A DNA stretch of 64,000 nt from Sphingosinithalassobacter tenebrarum (GCF_011057975.1 NZ_CP049109.1:682001-746000); one strand, 5' to 3'; positions 28,598 through 40,984 are shown, counted from the first letter of the stretch. A program made the numbers and translations. The notes: generated by a model not told the origin, from the sequence alone.

Positions 28598-28753
28598 ATG
28601 GCCGAAAAAGACGACAAGAAGGCGCGGCTCGCCGAACAATTGCGTGCCAATCTGCGCCGCCGCAAGGCGCAGGCTCGCGAATTGCGCGCGCAGGACCGGC
28701 AGGAGGGGGCGGCCGTCAGCGCGGACGATGCTGAGTCCCCTGACCGGACGTGA
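28598..28753 (+). CDS. Small conserved charged protein, function unknown
   Basis: 51 residues, starting [20 protein letters not shown] and ending in an acidic tail. It is almost entirely charged and probably helical. Close relatives occur throughout sphingomonads in my experience. Its last 38 bases overlap the 3' end of the convergent cupin gene. Confidence 0.7.
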   Translation: MAEKDDKKARLAEQLRANLRRRKAQARELRAQDRQEGAAVSADDAESPDRT

Positions 28754-29108
28754 TGAACAGCGCGGTTGCCGAATCGCCGTCGATATCGGCGGTGTGCCAT
28801 GTCCCGCGCGGATTGATCGCATAATCGCCGCGATCGAGCGTGATGCGGTTGGTCGTGCCGTCAGCCAGTTCCTGATGCAGCGTCAGGCCGCCCTCGACAC
28901 AGATCACCATTTCCTCGCCCTCGGGATGCATTTCCCACGAATCCCAGCTCTCCGTGAAGTTGTGGAGGCTGACGAGCCGACCTTCGGCGCCGTCCGCCGC
29001 AGTGCGTTCGGCATAGGCGGCATACCATTCCATCCCGGTAATTTCGGGCTGGGCGGTGATCGCGGCGCCGAGGCCGAGATGCGCGGGATGGGTGAACAGC
29101 GACGGCAT
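28716..29108 (-). CDS. Cupin domain protein
   Basis: 130 residues with a single beta-barrel cupin: WEMHPEGEEMVICVEGG (metal motif 1, H and E) and GDYAINPRGTWHTADI (motif 2, H). Substrates vary widely in this family and cannot be predicted. There is no signal peptide. Confidence 0.8.
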   Translation of the reverse strand: MPSLFTHPAHLGLGAAITAQPEITGMEWYAAYAERTAADGAEGRLVSLHNFTESWDSWEMHPEGEEMVICVEGGLTLHQELADGTTNRITLDRGDYAINPRGTWHTADIDGDSATALFITSGQGTQHRPR

Positions 29109-29139
29109 TTTGAGACATCTCCCCGATGAATCCCTACCG

Positions 29140-29226
29140 CCGTTGGCACTGAGCTTGTCGAAGTGCCGTTCTTCTTCTCCGGCGGTAAGAAGAAGAACAG
29201 GGCTTCGACAAGCTCAGCCCAAACGG
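29140..29226. repeat. Inverted pair of the tcgag-family repeat
   Basis: ccgttggcactgagcttgtcg on the left and its inverted counterpart cttcgacaagctcagccc on the right enclose an inner hairpin (ttcttcttctccggcggtaag on one side, aagaagaac on the other). It is the same family as those at 1176, 2060 and 53256. It lies between the aminopeptidase and cupin genes, downstream of the former. Confidence 0.85.
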
Positions 29227-29248
29227 ATTTGGGTTACTCTCGACACGA

Positions 29249-31042
29249 TCAAAGCGGCGCGCACTTGGCCTTGAGCCAGGCGAGATCCTCGCCGTCCATC
29301 TGCGGACCGAGAAGTTCCTCGACCTTGGCGTGATAGGCATCGAGCCACGCAATCTCTTCGGCGGTCATCAGCGACTTGTCGATCAGCGTGCGTTCGATCG
29401 GCACGAAGGTGAGCGTTTCGAAGCCGAGCATCGGCAATTCGGCGCCCGGAATATCCTTTGCCACCGCCAGCACGAGGTTCTCGATGCGGATGCCGTACTC
29501 GCCCGCCTTGTAATAGCCCGGCTCGTTCGAAAGGATCATGCCGGCGCGCAGCGGTTCGTTGGGGCCGCCGCCGGGATAGTTGGGCGCGGCGATGCGCTGC
29601 GGCCCTTCATGCACCGACAGATAGCTGCCGACGCCGTGTCCGGTGCCGTGCGGATAATCGAGCCCCGCATCCCAGAGCGGCTTTCGCGCGAAACTGTCGA
29701 GCTGACCGCCGACGGTGCCGTCGGGGAAGATCGCCATGTCGAGTGCGATATGGCCCTTGAGCACGCGCGTGAAGCGGTCCTTCATCTCTGCGGTCGGCTC
29801 GCCGATCGGCATGACGCGCGTGATGTCGGTGGTGCCCGCTTCATACTGCCCGCCCGAATCGACCAGATAGAGGCTGCCGACCTCGAGCGGCAGGCTCGAT
29901 TCCTCGGTCACGCGGTAATGCGGGATCGCGCCATGCTTGCCATAGCCCGAAATCGTCTCGAACGAAGTGTCCTTGAGCCCGCCCAGTGCCTCGCGGAATT
30001 CGAGCAGCTTGGCGGCGGCGGAAAGCTCGGTGATGCCGCCCTTGGGGGCTTCTTCCTCGATCCAGCGCAGGAAACGGACCACGGCGACACCGTCCTGCGC
30101 CTGCGCGGCGCGATGCCCGGCGATTTCGCGGGGGTTCTTCAGCGCCTTTGCAAGAATGGCGGGGTCGCGCACCGCCAGCGGCTTGGCGCCGCCTTCGTCG
30201 AGCATGTCGAAAATCGCGGCGACGGCGCGCTCGGGATCGGCGGCGACGCGCTTGCCCGAAAAGCTGCGCAGCGCCGGCGCGAAGGCATCGCGCGGCTGGA
30301 CGCGAACCGCGTTGCCAAGATGCTTGGTCACGTCGTCAGTCACCTTGTCGGGCTCCACGAACAGATCGGCGGTACCGTCGGCATGGACGATCGCATAGGC
30401 GAGCGCGACCGGCGTGTGGATCACGTCCTTGCCGCGCACATTGAAGGTCCAGGCGATCGAATCGAGCGCGGAGAGGACGACGGCATCGGCCTTGCGCGTT
30501 TCCAGCCATTCGGCGATTTCGGCGCGCTTTGCGGCCGAGGACTGGCCCGCTGCCTCGTCCGACTGCACGACCAGCTTGGCGTCGGAAGGCTGCGGCTTGT
30601 CGGCCCAGATCGCGTCGACCGGATTGGCGGTGACGGGGACGAGTTCGGCGCCGCGTTCGGCGAGCGCTTTGGTCGCCTCGACAACCCAGGCGCGGGTGTG
30701 CAGCCAGGGATCATAGCCGATGCGGCCGCCCTCCGGCGCATGCTCGCCCAGCCAGTCGGCGATGCTCGTATCGGGGATTTTGACATACTGATAATCGCTG
30801 CCGTCGACCTGTTCGCGCACCTGCAGCGTGTAGCGCCCGTCGACGAACATCGCGGCCTCCTGCGGCAGCACGACGGCGCTGCCCTGCGACCCCTGGAAAC
30901 CGGTGAGCCAGGCAAGCCGCTGGGCATAGTCGCCGACATATTCGCTCATATGCTCGTCGGTGAGCGGCACGACGAACCCGTCGAGCTGCTGCGATTTCAG
31001 CTGGTCGCGAAGTGCCTTGAGGCGATCGGCATAGGTGGACAT
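29249..31042 (-). CDS. Xaa-Pro aminopeptidase (M24B)
   Basis: 597 residues, the long form with two creatinase-like N-terminal domains and a C-terminal pita-bread domain. Metal ligands are visible: D in YLVDSGGQYEAGTTDITR (two Asp), H in HGTGHGVGSYLSVHEGP, E in LSNEPGYYKAGEYG, and E in IRIENLVL. It removes N-terminal residues ahead of proline. The reading start MSTYADRLKALRDQLK matches the family. Confidence 0.95.
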   Translation of the reverse strand: MSTYADRLKALRDQLKSQQLDGFVVPLTDEHMSEYVGDYAQRLAWLTGFQGSQGSAVVLPQEAAMFVDGRYTLQVREQVDGSDYQYVKIPDTSIADWLGEHAPEGGRIGYDPWLHTRAWVVEATKALAERGAELVPVTANPVDAIWADKPQPSDAKLVVQSDEAAGQSSAAKRAEIAEWLETRKADAVVLSALDSIAWTFNVRGKDVIHTPVALAYAIVHADGTADLFVEPDKVTDDVTKHLGNAVRVQPRDAFAPALRSFSGKRVAADPERAVAAIFDMLDEGGAKPLAVRDPAILAKALKNPREIAGHRAAQAQDGVAVVRFLRWIEEEAPKGGITELSAAAKLLEFREALGGLKDTSFETISGYGKHGAIPHYRVTEESSLPLEVGSLYLVDSGGQYEAGTTDITRVMPIGEPTAEMKDRFTRVLKGHIALDMAIFPDGTVGGQLDSFARKPLWDAGLDYPHGTGHGVGSYLSVHEGPQRIAAPNYPGGGPNEPLRAGMILSNEPGYYKAGEYGIRIENLVLAVAKDIPGAELPMLGFETLTFVPIERTLIDKSLMTAEEIAWLDAYHAKVEELLGPQMDGEDLAWLKAKCAPL

Positions 31043-33613
<2,571 letters not shown>

Positions 33614-33639
33614 TCGGTATTCGATCGAGGCCTGATGGT

Positions 33640-33663
33640 GCCGGGGCGGGCAACCGCTCCGGC
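33640..33663 (+). terminator. Hairpin terminator after katG
   Basis: gccggggcgg-gcaa-ccgctccggc forms a 10-bp stem (one G-U pair) with a gcaa loop, followed by gctttcgt. It lies between the convergent katG and permease genes, so it can end transcripts from both sides. The U-tract is short. Confidence 0.6.
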
Positions 33664-33672
33664 GCTTTCGTG

Positions 33673-34884
33673 TCAACCGCCCGGACCCAGCACCAGCCGC
33701 GCGCCGAGGCCCCCGGCGAGCCAGAAAAAGGCGATGAACGAGGCCACGCGCAGGATGCGTTCGCTGAGGCTGTCGGTATCGCTCGCCATGAATCCCGCTG
33801 TCTTCGCCTTCCACGCCAGAAACGCCCCACTGACGATCACGAAGATCAGGTTGAGGAACAGCGTGTAATCGACCGCGAAGAAGCTGCGCTGGGTGATGTC
33901 GGTGGCGGCGCTGGCGTCGGGCAGCAGTCCGGCTGCCGCAAAGCCGTAGTGGAGGATCAGCGCGGCGGCGACGAGGATGACGAGGAACACGGCGAGGATG
34001 TAGAGCGCCATCTTCCACCCGTAATATTTCGCCTGGATGCGTAGCACCGGCAGCACGACGAGATCGGAAAAGATGAACGCCATGATCCCGGCGAATGCGA
34101 CGCCGTTGCCGTACAGCACGGCCGCCAGGGGAATGTTACCCATCGATCCGATGAAGGTGAAGAAGGCCGCGATCGGCCCGACCAGCGCCTGCGCCAGCAG
34201 CGCGAAGAGACCCGGATCGCTGCTGCCCGATCCCACGAACAGCGTGCGGAAGAAGCTTTGCGGGACGAAGGCGGCGATGATCCCCGCGACGGTGAAGCCG
34301 ACGGTCACGTCTTTCCACACCATCCGCCATTCCATGACATAGCGGTTGGCGACTTTCTGCCAGCCCTCGCGGCTGCGGATCAGCTTGCGCCAGTCCGGGA
34401 TTTCGCCGCTCTGATCCTCGTCGGCGGTTTGCCGGGCATGTTCGCGCGCCTGCTTGATCAGCTTGTCGGGGCGGGTGAGGCGCACCACAAGCCACATCAG
34501 CAGGATCAGCAATATCCCGCCGACATATTCGGCGACGACGAATTGCCAGGTGAGGAAGACGGCGATCACGATGCCGAGCTCGACCACAAGATTGGTCGAT
34601 GCGAGCAGAAAGGCGAGCGCCGGGATGAACCCCGCCCCCTTGGTGAACAGCGAGCGCGTCGTCGCCAGCGCGGCGAAGGAGCAGGAGGAAGAGATGAACC
34701 CGAACCCGGTGCCGAGCGCGACGCTCTTCGCGCCGGCATCGCCCATCGCTTTCTGCATGCGCTCGCGCGTCACGAAGACCTGGATCATCGAGGAAATGAG
34801 ATAGCCGAACCCGAATGCCCAGAAGGCCATCCAGAACAGGCCGAGCGAGGTATAGGCGGCTTCGCCCCAGCTTTGCAGAAACAT
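33673..34884 (-). CDS. ArsP/DUF318-type permease
   Basis: About 403 residues with eight or more membrane segments. The DUF318 signature is the SSSCSFAALATTRSLFTKGA segment followed by PALAFLLASTNLVVELG in the first half, and a related GSMGNIPLAAVLYGNG in the second. Some relatives (ArsP) export organoarsenicals; others are uncharacterised, and no ars gene is nearby. The ATG at 34884 is well spaced from gggga; one at 34890 is in frame. It overlaps no neighbour, and the antiporter is upstream on the same strand. Confidence 0.8.
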   Translation of the reverse strand: MFLQSWGEAAYTSLGLFWMAFWAFGFGYLISSMIQVFVTRERMQKAMGDAGAKSVALGTGFGFISSSCSFAALATTRSLFTKGAGFIPALAFLLASTNLVVELGIVIAVFLTWQFVVAEYVGGILLILLMWLVVRLTRPDKLIKQAREHARQTADEDQSGEIPDWRKLIRSREGWQKVANRYVMEWRMVWKDVTVGFTVAGIIAAFVPQSFFRTLFVGSGSSDPGLFALLAQALVGPIAAFFTFIGSMGNIPLAAVLYGNGVAFAGIMAFIFSDLVVLPVLRIQAKYYGWKMALYILAVFLVILVAAALILHYGFAAAGLLPDASAATDITQRSFFAVDYTLFLNLIFVIVSGAFLAWKAKTAGFMASDTDSLSERILRVASFIAFFWLAGGLGARLVLGPGG

Positions 34885-34925
34885 GTCCATTCCCCGCCAA
34901 CGGCGAAGCTGCGGTAAGGTTGCGG

Positions 34926-36239
34926 TTAGCCGGTTGTCTTCGACTTTGCGTCGCCGCGATACTCGCGGTTGAGCAAGCACATCGCGGGGGTTACGAAAAT
35001 GCCGTGCATCAGGATGGACGCAACGATGATCAGCCCCAGCGTTCCCCACAGATTATATTCGTAATCGAACGCGCCGTGGTTGAAGCCGTAGCTGAGATAA
35101 TAGACCGACCCCAATCCGCGGATGCCGAAAAAGGCAATGATCGCGCGTTCGGTGAATGACCGGCGAAAGCCGATCAGGCTGATCATTCCGGCCAGCGGGC
35201 GTATGAACAGCAGCATCGCAGCGGCAAAGGCGCATTCGCGCCAACCGATATCGTCGAGCAGGCCCGCCGCGATCATGCCGCCGAACATCAGCAGCAGCAG
35301 CATCATCAACAGCCGTTCGGATTCGTCGGCAAAGTCGTGAAGCCTGCGGTTGAATTCGTGGCCGCGCGCCGCCTGGCGGATCATCAGGCCAGCAACGAAC
35401 ACCGCCAGAAATCCGTAGCCATGCACAAATTCGGCGGAGGTATAGACGATCAGGGTCGCGCCCAGCGCGATGAACCCGTCGCCGGAGCGCGACAGCCGTG
35501 TGCCGTGCGGCAAGCGATAAATTGTCCAGCCGATCGCCCAGCCAAGTGCCGCCCCCACGGCAAGCCCGGCGGCGAGCCGCCAAGCCACGTCTTCGAGCAC
35601 CCAACTGGTGAAAAGCGATGCGCTGAACCCGCCCGCAAGTGCCATTGCGACGGCCAGATGGATAAAGGGAAAGGCGAGCGCATCGTTCAGCCCGGCCTCG
35701 CTGGTCAGCGCGAACTTGGCCTCGGGCGGATTTTCGCTCTCGTCATGCGCCACTTGCACATCGCCCGCCAGCACCGGATCTGTCGGTGCCAGCGAACCGG
35801 CGAGCAGCAGTGCAGTTGCCGCGCCCAGCCCCAGCAGCTGATTGCCCGCCACCATCACAAGCAGGATGGTCAGCGGCATCGCGATGCCCAGCAACCGCCA
35901 GGTGACGTTCCATCGCCGCCACCCTGGGCGGCGCTCCATCTTCAGGCCAGCGCCCATCAGCGAGACGATCACGATCAGCTCGGTCGCGCGTTCGACCAGC
36001 CCCGGCGTCTTGTCAGGATGCGGCGCCCAGACGGCAAAGGGATCGACCGAAAACACCCCGAAGCCCAGCAACACGCATATGATGGGAAGCGACAGCGGCA
36101 GCTTGCGCAGCGCAATCGGCAGCCACGCGACGAGCAGGATCATAGCGCCGAGCCCGAACAATATCTCGAAATAAAACTGTCCTATGCGCGGCGCTTCTTC
36201 GGCAAGCGCCGCGGCCTCGGCGCCGGCGGTCGCGGTCAT
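34926..36239 (-). CDS. Cation/proton antiporter (CPA1, NhaP type)
   Basis: 437 residues with about twelve membrane segments. Family blocks are SLAPTDPVLAGDVQVA (the ion-binding region), FALTSEAGLNDALAFPFIHL and FFGIRGLGSVYYLSYG. It probably exchanges Na+ or K+ for protons. There is no large cytoplasmic C-terminal domain, so it belongs to the short form. It precedes the permease by about 40 bases and may be cotranscribed. Confidence 0.9.
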   Translation of the reverse strand: MTATAGAEAAALAEEAPRIGQFYFEILFGLGAMILLVAWLPIALRKLPLSLPIICVLLGFGVFSVDPFAVWAPHPDKTPGLVERATELIVIVSLMGAGLKMERRPGWRRWNVTWRLLGIAMPLTILLVMVAGNQLLGLGAATALLLAGSLAPTDPVLAGDVQVAHDESENPPEAKFALTSEAGLNDALAFPFIHLAVAMALAGGFSASLFTSWVLEDVAWRLAAGLAVGAALGWAIGWTIYRLPHGTRLSRSGDGFIALGATLIVYTSAEFVHGYGFLAVFVAGLMIRQAARGHEFNRRLHDFADESERLLMMLLLLMFGGMIAAGLLDDIGWRECAFAAAMLLFIRPLAGMISLIGFRRSFTERAIIAFFGIRGLGSVYYLSYGFNHGAFDYEYNLWGTLGLIIVASILMHGIFVTPAMCLLNREYRGDAKSKTTG

Positions 36240-36349
36240 CGCGAAGGAGAAGGGCGGGGCGGGCACGCGTGGAGAACCGCCAGCATCGCAGCACGTTCCC
36301 TGCCGGCGCAATGCCTTCTCTTTGTCGACGACAACGCTAGATAGGGGCG

Positions 36350-38416
36350 ATGACCGAAACTTCCGTTCCGCCGCCCGTTGCCGCCACGCGCCCGCACAGC
36401 TTCACGCATCACGGTATCACCGTTGAAGATCCTTGGGCATGGCTGCGCGCGCCAGGCTATCCCGCTCCGGTCGAGGATCGCGACGTGCTCGATTATCTCG
36501 AGACCGAGAATGCCTATTTCGAAAGCGTGATGGCGCCTCTGAAGCCGCTCGCCGAGACGCTGTTCACCGAGATGCGCGGGCGGATCAAGGAAGACGATGC
36601 GACGGTTCCGCAAAAGGACGGAAACTGGCTCTATTGGAGCGATTTCGAACAGGGCGGCGAATATCGCCGCTGGTGGCGCAAGCCCGTCGGCGGGGGAGAG
36701 GATCAGTTGATCCTCGACGAGCCCAAGCTTGCCGAGGGCAAGGAATATTTCCGACTCGGTGCGCTCAGCATCAGCCCGGACGGCAAACTGCTCGCCTATG
36801 CCATCGACGACAACGGATCGGAGCGATTCGTCGCACGGGTCAAGGATCTGGAAACGGGCGAGCTGCTGCCCGACACCATCCCCGGCACGCTTTCGGAGCT
36901 GATCTGGACGGCGGATTCGAAGGGCTTTCTCTATGCGCTGGTCAACGAACATTGGCGCACCGATCGTATCCGTTGGCACAAGCTCGGCGAGCCGGTCGAA
37001 AGCGATGTCGAACTCTATCACGAAGCCGACGACGGCTACCGCGTGGGTGTCGGCGAGACCCAGTCGCGCCGCTATCTGATCCTGTCGACCGGCGATCATG
37101 TGACGAGCGAGATCCGCCTCGTCCCCGCCGACAATCCTGCCGCCGACCCGATCCTTGTCGCGCCGCGGCAGACGGGGCGCGAATATGATGTGGAGGAGCA
37201 TGACGACACGCTCTTCATCCATACCAACGACACGCACACCAACTGGCGGCTGGTGACCGCGCCGATCGCGAACCCGACCGAATGGACCGAGTTGATCGCG
37301 CCGTCGGATCATTTCTACATGACCGGGATCGACATCTTCGCCGATTTCTTTGTCGTCGAGGGGCGCGAGGACGGGCTCGATCAAGTCGAGCTCCACTGGT
37401 ATGACGGCCGCCCGCCGCGCCGCCTGCAATTCCCCGAAGCGAGCTATGTCGCGGGAGTCGGCGACAATCCCGAATATGCGATTCAAACGCTGCGGCTCGG
37501 CTATGAATCGATGGTCACGCCGGGGACGGTGTTCGATTATCACATCGCCGAGGACCGGCTGGAGACGCTCAAGGTCCAGGAGATCCCGAGCGGCTATGAT
37601 GCCAGCAAATACGCCACCGAGCGGCTGAAGATCACCGCGCGTGACGGCACCGAAGTTCCCGTGTCGATCGTCTATCCGGCAGGCTTCCCCAAGGATGGAT
37701 CGGGCAAGCTCTATCTCTATGCCTATGGCGCTTACGGCCACGCCATTCCGCCGGGATTTTCGACGAGCCGCATGTCGTTTCTCGATCGCGGCATGGCCTT
37801 TGCCATCGCGCATATCCGCGGCGGCGACGATCTCGGTCAGCAATGGTATCTCGACGGCAAGCTCGAAAAGCGGACCAATACGTTCACCGATTTCGTCGAT
37901 GTCGCGAAGGGGCTGATCGATCTCGGCTTTACCAGCGCCGGCAATATTGCGATCGCTGGGCGCTCGGCAGGCGGTGAGCTGATGGGCGCGGTGGTCAATT
38001 CCGATCCCGAATTGTGGGGCGCGGTGATCGCCGATGTGCCGTTCGTCGACGTGCTCAACACGATGCTCGACGAGACGCTGCCGCTGACGCCTGGCGAATG
38101 GCCCGAATGGGGCAATCCGATCGAGGACAAGGCGGCGTTCGAGCTTATCCGCAGCTATTCGCCCTATGACAATGTGGAGGCGCAGGATTATCCGCCGCTG
38201 TTCATTTCGGGGGGGCTCAACGATCCGCGCGTCACCTATTGGGAGCCGGCCAAATGGGCCGCGCGCCTCCGTGCGACCAAGACCGACGACAATGTCCTGC
38301 TGCTCAAGACCAATATGGGCGCCGGTCATGGCGGCAAATCGGGCCGCTGGGAAAGCCTGCGCGAAGCCGCCGACGAAATGGCGTTCGTGCTCTGGCAGCT
38401 GGGGCTGGCGGACTGA
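36350..38416 (+). CDS. S9A prolyl oligopeptidase family (oligopeptidase B-like)
   Basis: 688 residues. An N-terminal beta-propeller (from HGITVEDPWAWLR) is followed by an alpha/beta-hydrolase domain with the nucleophile in GRSAGGELMGAV and the histidine in NMGAGHGGKSGRW. The start pattern and length match oligopeptidase B, which cuts after basic residues in peptides. There is no signal peptide, so it is cytoplasmic. Confidence 0.93.
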   Translation: MTETSVPPPVAATRPHSFTHHGITVEDPWAWLRAPGYPAPVEDRDVLDYLETENAYFESVMAPLKPLAETLFTEMRGRIKEDDATVPQKDGNWLYWSDFEQGGEYRRWWRKPVGGGEDQLILDEPKLAEGKEYFRLGALSISPDGKLLAYAIDDNGSERFVARVKDLETGELLPDTIPGTLSELIWTADSKGFLYALVNEHWRTDRIRWHKLGEPVESDVELYHEADDGYRVGVGETQSRRYLILSTGDHVTSEIRLVPADNPAADPILVAPRQTGREYDVEEHDDTLFIHTNDTHTNWRLVTAPIANPTEWTELIAPSDHFYMTGIDIFADFFVVEGREDGLDQVELHWYDGRPPRRLQFPEASYVAGVGDNPEYAIQTLRLGYESMVTPGTVFDYHIAEDRLETLKVQEIPSGYDASKYATERLKITARDGTEVPVSIVYPAGFPKDGSGKLYLYAYGAYGHAIPPGFSTSRMSFLDRGMAFAIAHIRGGDDLGQQWYLDGKLEKRTNTFTDFVDVAKGLIDLGFTSAGNIAIAGRSAGGELMGAVVNSDPELWGAVIADVPFVDVLNTMLDETLPLTPGEWPEWGNPIEDKAAFELIRSYSPYDNVEAQDYPPLFISGGLNDPRVTYWEPAKWAARLRATKTDDNVLLLKTNMGAGHGGKSGRWESLREAADEMAFVLWQLGLAD

Positions 38417-38612
38417 AGCGGCGTTCAGCCGAGTCCTGCACCGGTCACCGTTGCGCTGGGGCGAATGGCGACCAGGCTGTTGAAGACGGGGAAGGCGAGC
38501 GACAATATGCCGAACTCGACCCTTCCCGCCTGGCGACGCGTTGGCGGCGGGCACTGCGATCAATGCCATTCCGGTGAGTCGCCAGCTGGGCCGAAAATTG
38601 TCGGTGACAATA

Positions 38613-38801
38613 TCAGCGCGAGGCGTTCCGGGCGGTCAGACGCGTCTCGCGATGACAGAGATGGCAAAATGCGAAATCGAAGATGTCGCAAAGCACCCAT
38701 GTCTGTGCCGTGACGTTCCATTCCGCCCAGGCCTCGCGCGTCACGGCGGTGCCGCCGCAAGTGGCGCAGATATATTCGATCCGATCGGCTTCTTCCCCCA
38801 A
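38613..38801 (-). CDS. Small zinc-ribbon-like protein
   Basis: 62 residues from a TTG start. Two CxxC pairs (ICATCGG and FCHLCHRE) suggest one zinc site. The block DAWAxW-like (REAWAEWNVTAQTWVL) recurs in small sphingomonad proteins I recall. Function unknown. Confidence 0.65.
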   Translation of the reverse strand: MGEEADRIEYICATCGGTAVTREAWAEWNVTAQTWVLCDIFDFAFCHLCHRETRLTARNASR

Positions 38802-39015
38802 CGTGCCAGCCCCTGTCGCGTCCCCGCTGCGACCCTAGCCTGGAAAATCCGCAATGGAGCGGCACCTGATCCGTTTCGGATCGAACTGGGCGCGCCGGGG
38901 GACAGCGCGGGTTCATTGCGCCGCTGCTACCTCCGCAAAGCCCCCGAACCGCAGAATCCCGGAATGGCCGATGGTTAACGATGCGGCAATGAAGGCAAGC
39001 GGAAGGAGTTTCTCC

Positions 39016-40062
39016 ATGCACGACTGCATCAAGCGACGGCTGCTTTATGCATGCACCCAGGCCTATGATCCCGATCTCGAAACCTGGCGCCGCGGTGTCG
39101 GCTGGGTTGGGCGTCCCGAAAGCGTGACGCGCGACGTCGAATTCTGGAACGTGCCGATCGATCATGCGCTGGTGGGTCGCGTCGCGGAAGGCATTGTCGT
39201 GGCATTTCGCGGGTCGCTGCCGCCTTTCGGCCGGACCGCTGCCGATGGCTGGTCGGTGCTGTTCGACTGGCTCAACGACAGTTTTTCGGTGTGTCGTCGC
39301 GATGCCGATTATGCCGGCGCATCGGTGCATTGGGGCTTTGCCGAATCGATGCGTCGTCTGTGGCATGACGGCCCCGACGGCCCGGGCATCGCGACGCAGA
39401 TCGAGGCGCTGCTGGCGCAGGGCGCGCCGCGTCGCATCTGGTTCACCGGCCACAGCAAGGGCGGCGCGCTCGCCAATCTCGCCGCGTTCCGTGCCTCGCA
39501 AAACCCCGAATGGCGCGACACCACCATCCGCGTGCTGACGGTTGCGGCGGCACGACCGGGCGATGCCGCATTCGCCCGCGCCTATGCCAGAACGCGGATC
39601 GCCTGCCTGCGCTACGAACTGGCCTATGACCCCGTCCCGCATCTTCCCCCCGGTCCGCAAACGCCGCGCTGGGCGGCGCGCCTGCTGCAGCTGGTGGCGC
39701 CGGGATCGGTGCCCTGCGCCGAGTATCATCCCGTCGGCCACGTCGTCCGCGGCGCCGGGGCCGACAGCGACTGGCTGCGCAGCTGGCTCGGTCGGACCGG
39801 CGGATTGCTGGGTGCGGCGGCGCGCGATCCCGAGGGACTGATCGCCGCGGCGCTGAGCGCCCACGGCATCGCGCCGCACTCCGCCTATGACCGGCTGATC
39901 TGCCACGGCGAGCCTGATTGTTCGCACGGCCATCCGCCCAAAGTACCTCCGCGACGCCACGAAAGCGAGCCGACGCGCTCCCCCCGCCGCACGATTCGCG
40001 CCACCGAAATGGCGCCCGAGCCCTCCGCCCGCCCCGCCAGGCGGCACGGCGGCAGGCGCTAG
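39016..40062 (+). CDS. Lipase class 3 family protein
   Basis: 348 residues with the lipase motif GHSKGGALANLAAF (nucleophile Ser) and an upstream AFRGS oxyanion block (IVVAFRGSLPP). The acid and His residues cannot be fixed, but YHPVGHVV is a candidate. There is no signal peptide. The ATG at 39016 follows ggaaggag; an upstream frame extension to 38854 is not supported. The C-terminus is arginine/proline-rich and probably disordered. Confidence 0.8.
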   Translation: MHDCIKRRLLYACTQAYDPDLETWRRGVGWVGRPESVTRDVEFWNVPIDHALVGRVAEGIVVAFRGSLPPFGRTAADGWSVLFDWLNDSFSVCRRDADYAGASVHWGFAESMRRLWHDGPDGPGIATQIEALLAQGAPRRIWFTGHSKGGALANLAAFRASQNPEWRDTTIRVLTVAAARPGDAAFARAYARTRIACLRYELAYDPVPHLPPGPQTPRWAARLLQLVAPGSVPCAEYHPVGHVVRGAGADSDWLRSWLGRTGGLLGAAARDPEGLIAAALSAHGIAPHSAYDRLICHGEPDCSHGHPPKVPPRRHESEPTRSPRRTIRATEMAPEPSARPARRHGGRR

Positions 40063-40066
40063 CAAT

Positions 40067-40480
40067 TCAGGTCTCACCCGGAAACATGCGGATCAGTCGC
40101 GATGTCTGCACGCCCGCCCGGCGATGGGCGGCGGCCTCGCGATATTCGGGATCGGCGAGCATCGCCAGGAACGCGCGCGCATCGGGGTAGCGCGCGACGA
40201 AGGCCATGTCCCATGCCTCCGCGTCGGGACCGATCACCACCAGTTGCGGTTCTCCCTTCCACACGATCTCGCCGCCGTGCCGTGCGAAGATCGGGGCGCT
40301 GGCGATCATGTACCGGCGATAAGCCTCCGCCCCGAACAGTCCCGCGGACGCGCAGGCGTGATCGTCTGGATATTCCGCCAGGTCGCGATAGCGGATCAGG
40401 TTGAGCATCTCGATCGGATCGTCGATCGGCAGCGCCCGAAATGCCTCCAGCTGCCCCCTGTCGGGGTCGACATATTGCAT
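40067..40480 (-). CDS. DUF1330 family protein
   Basis: 137 residues, starting MQYVDPDRGQLEAFRALPID. The IEMLNLIRYRDLAEY and YPDARAFLAMLADPEYREA blocks identify the dimeric alpha/beta-barrel DUF1330 family. A good ribosome binding site (GGAGAGG) precedes the ATG. It converges on the lipase gene with 4 bases between them. Role unknown. Confidence 0.85.
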   Translation of the reverse strand: MQYVDPDRGQLEAFRALPIDDPIEMLNLIRYRDLAEYPDDHACASAGLFGAEAYRRYMIASAPIFARHGGEIVWKGEPQLVVIGPDAEAWDMAFVARYPDARAFLAMLADPEYREAAAHRRAGVQTSRLIRMFPGET

Positions 40481-40564
40481 CGCCGAATCCTCTCCAAACT
40501 GCCACTGTCGCAGGTTCGGCGGGTGTAGGAAAGCGGAGAGGCGCGGCTTTGCGACCGGCCGTAT

Positions 40565-40984
40565 TCAGGATGCGGCGGCCTCGCGCGGGGCCATGGATCG
40601 CGCCATGCGGCCGAGCGTATCTTTCATCTTTTCAGCGATTTGCGGCGGAACGCGCGGTTCCGAGTCGATCGACCGCGCCATCGCATCGGCCCATTGCCCG
40701 GCAGTGCGATGATCGATCGGCACTGCGCCGTGCAGGCTGAAGATGCATCCGCGCCCGCTTTCGAACCAGTCGCGCGGCCCGCCCAGCCAGCCGCTGAGAA
40801 AGCCGGCGAGCGAATCGGCGATCGGCGCCAGTTCGGGGCCGTGCAGCGCCCGCAATTCGGCATAGGCGGGGTCGCTTCCGACCAGATCGTAAAAGCGATG
40901 CGCCAGCGCCCGGACCGTTTCGGCGCCGCCCATCGCCGCATAGGGCGTTTCGGGCGAAGTCTGGGGTGCGGTTTCGTCAGCCAT
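40565..40984 (-). CDS. Group II truncated hemoglobin
   Basis: 139 residues. The truncated globin fold is indicated by TPYAAMGGAETVRALAHRFYD at the start, FLSGWLGGPRDWF, and LHGAVPID, where the His aligns with the proximal heme ligand. The usual RHxPFxI context is changed, so the protein is divergent. These globins bind O2 or handle NO and peroxide. The ATG at 40984 replaces an in-frame ATG far upstream. Confidence 0.8.
   Translation of the reverse strand: MADETAPQTSPETPYAAMGGAETVRALAHRFYDLVGSDPAYAELRALHGPELAPIADSLAGFLSGWLGGPRDWFESGRGCIFSLHGAVPIDHRTAGQWADAMARSIDSEPRVPPQIAEKMKDTLGRMARSMAPREAAAS

Noticed and set aside
36236..38569. A 777-codon open frame antisense to the S9 oligopeptidase
   Set aside because: Same cause: low-complexity translation without a domain, opposite a clear enzyme gene.
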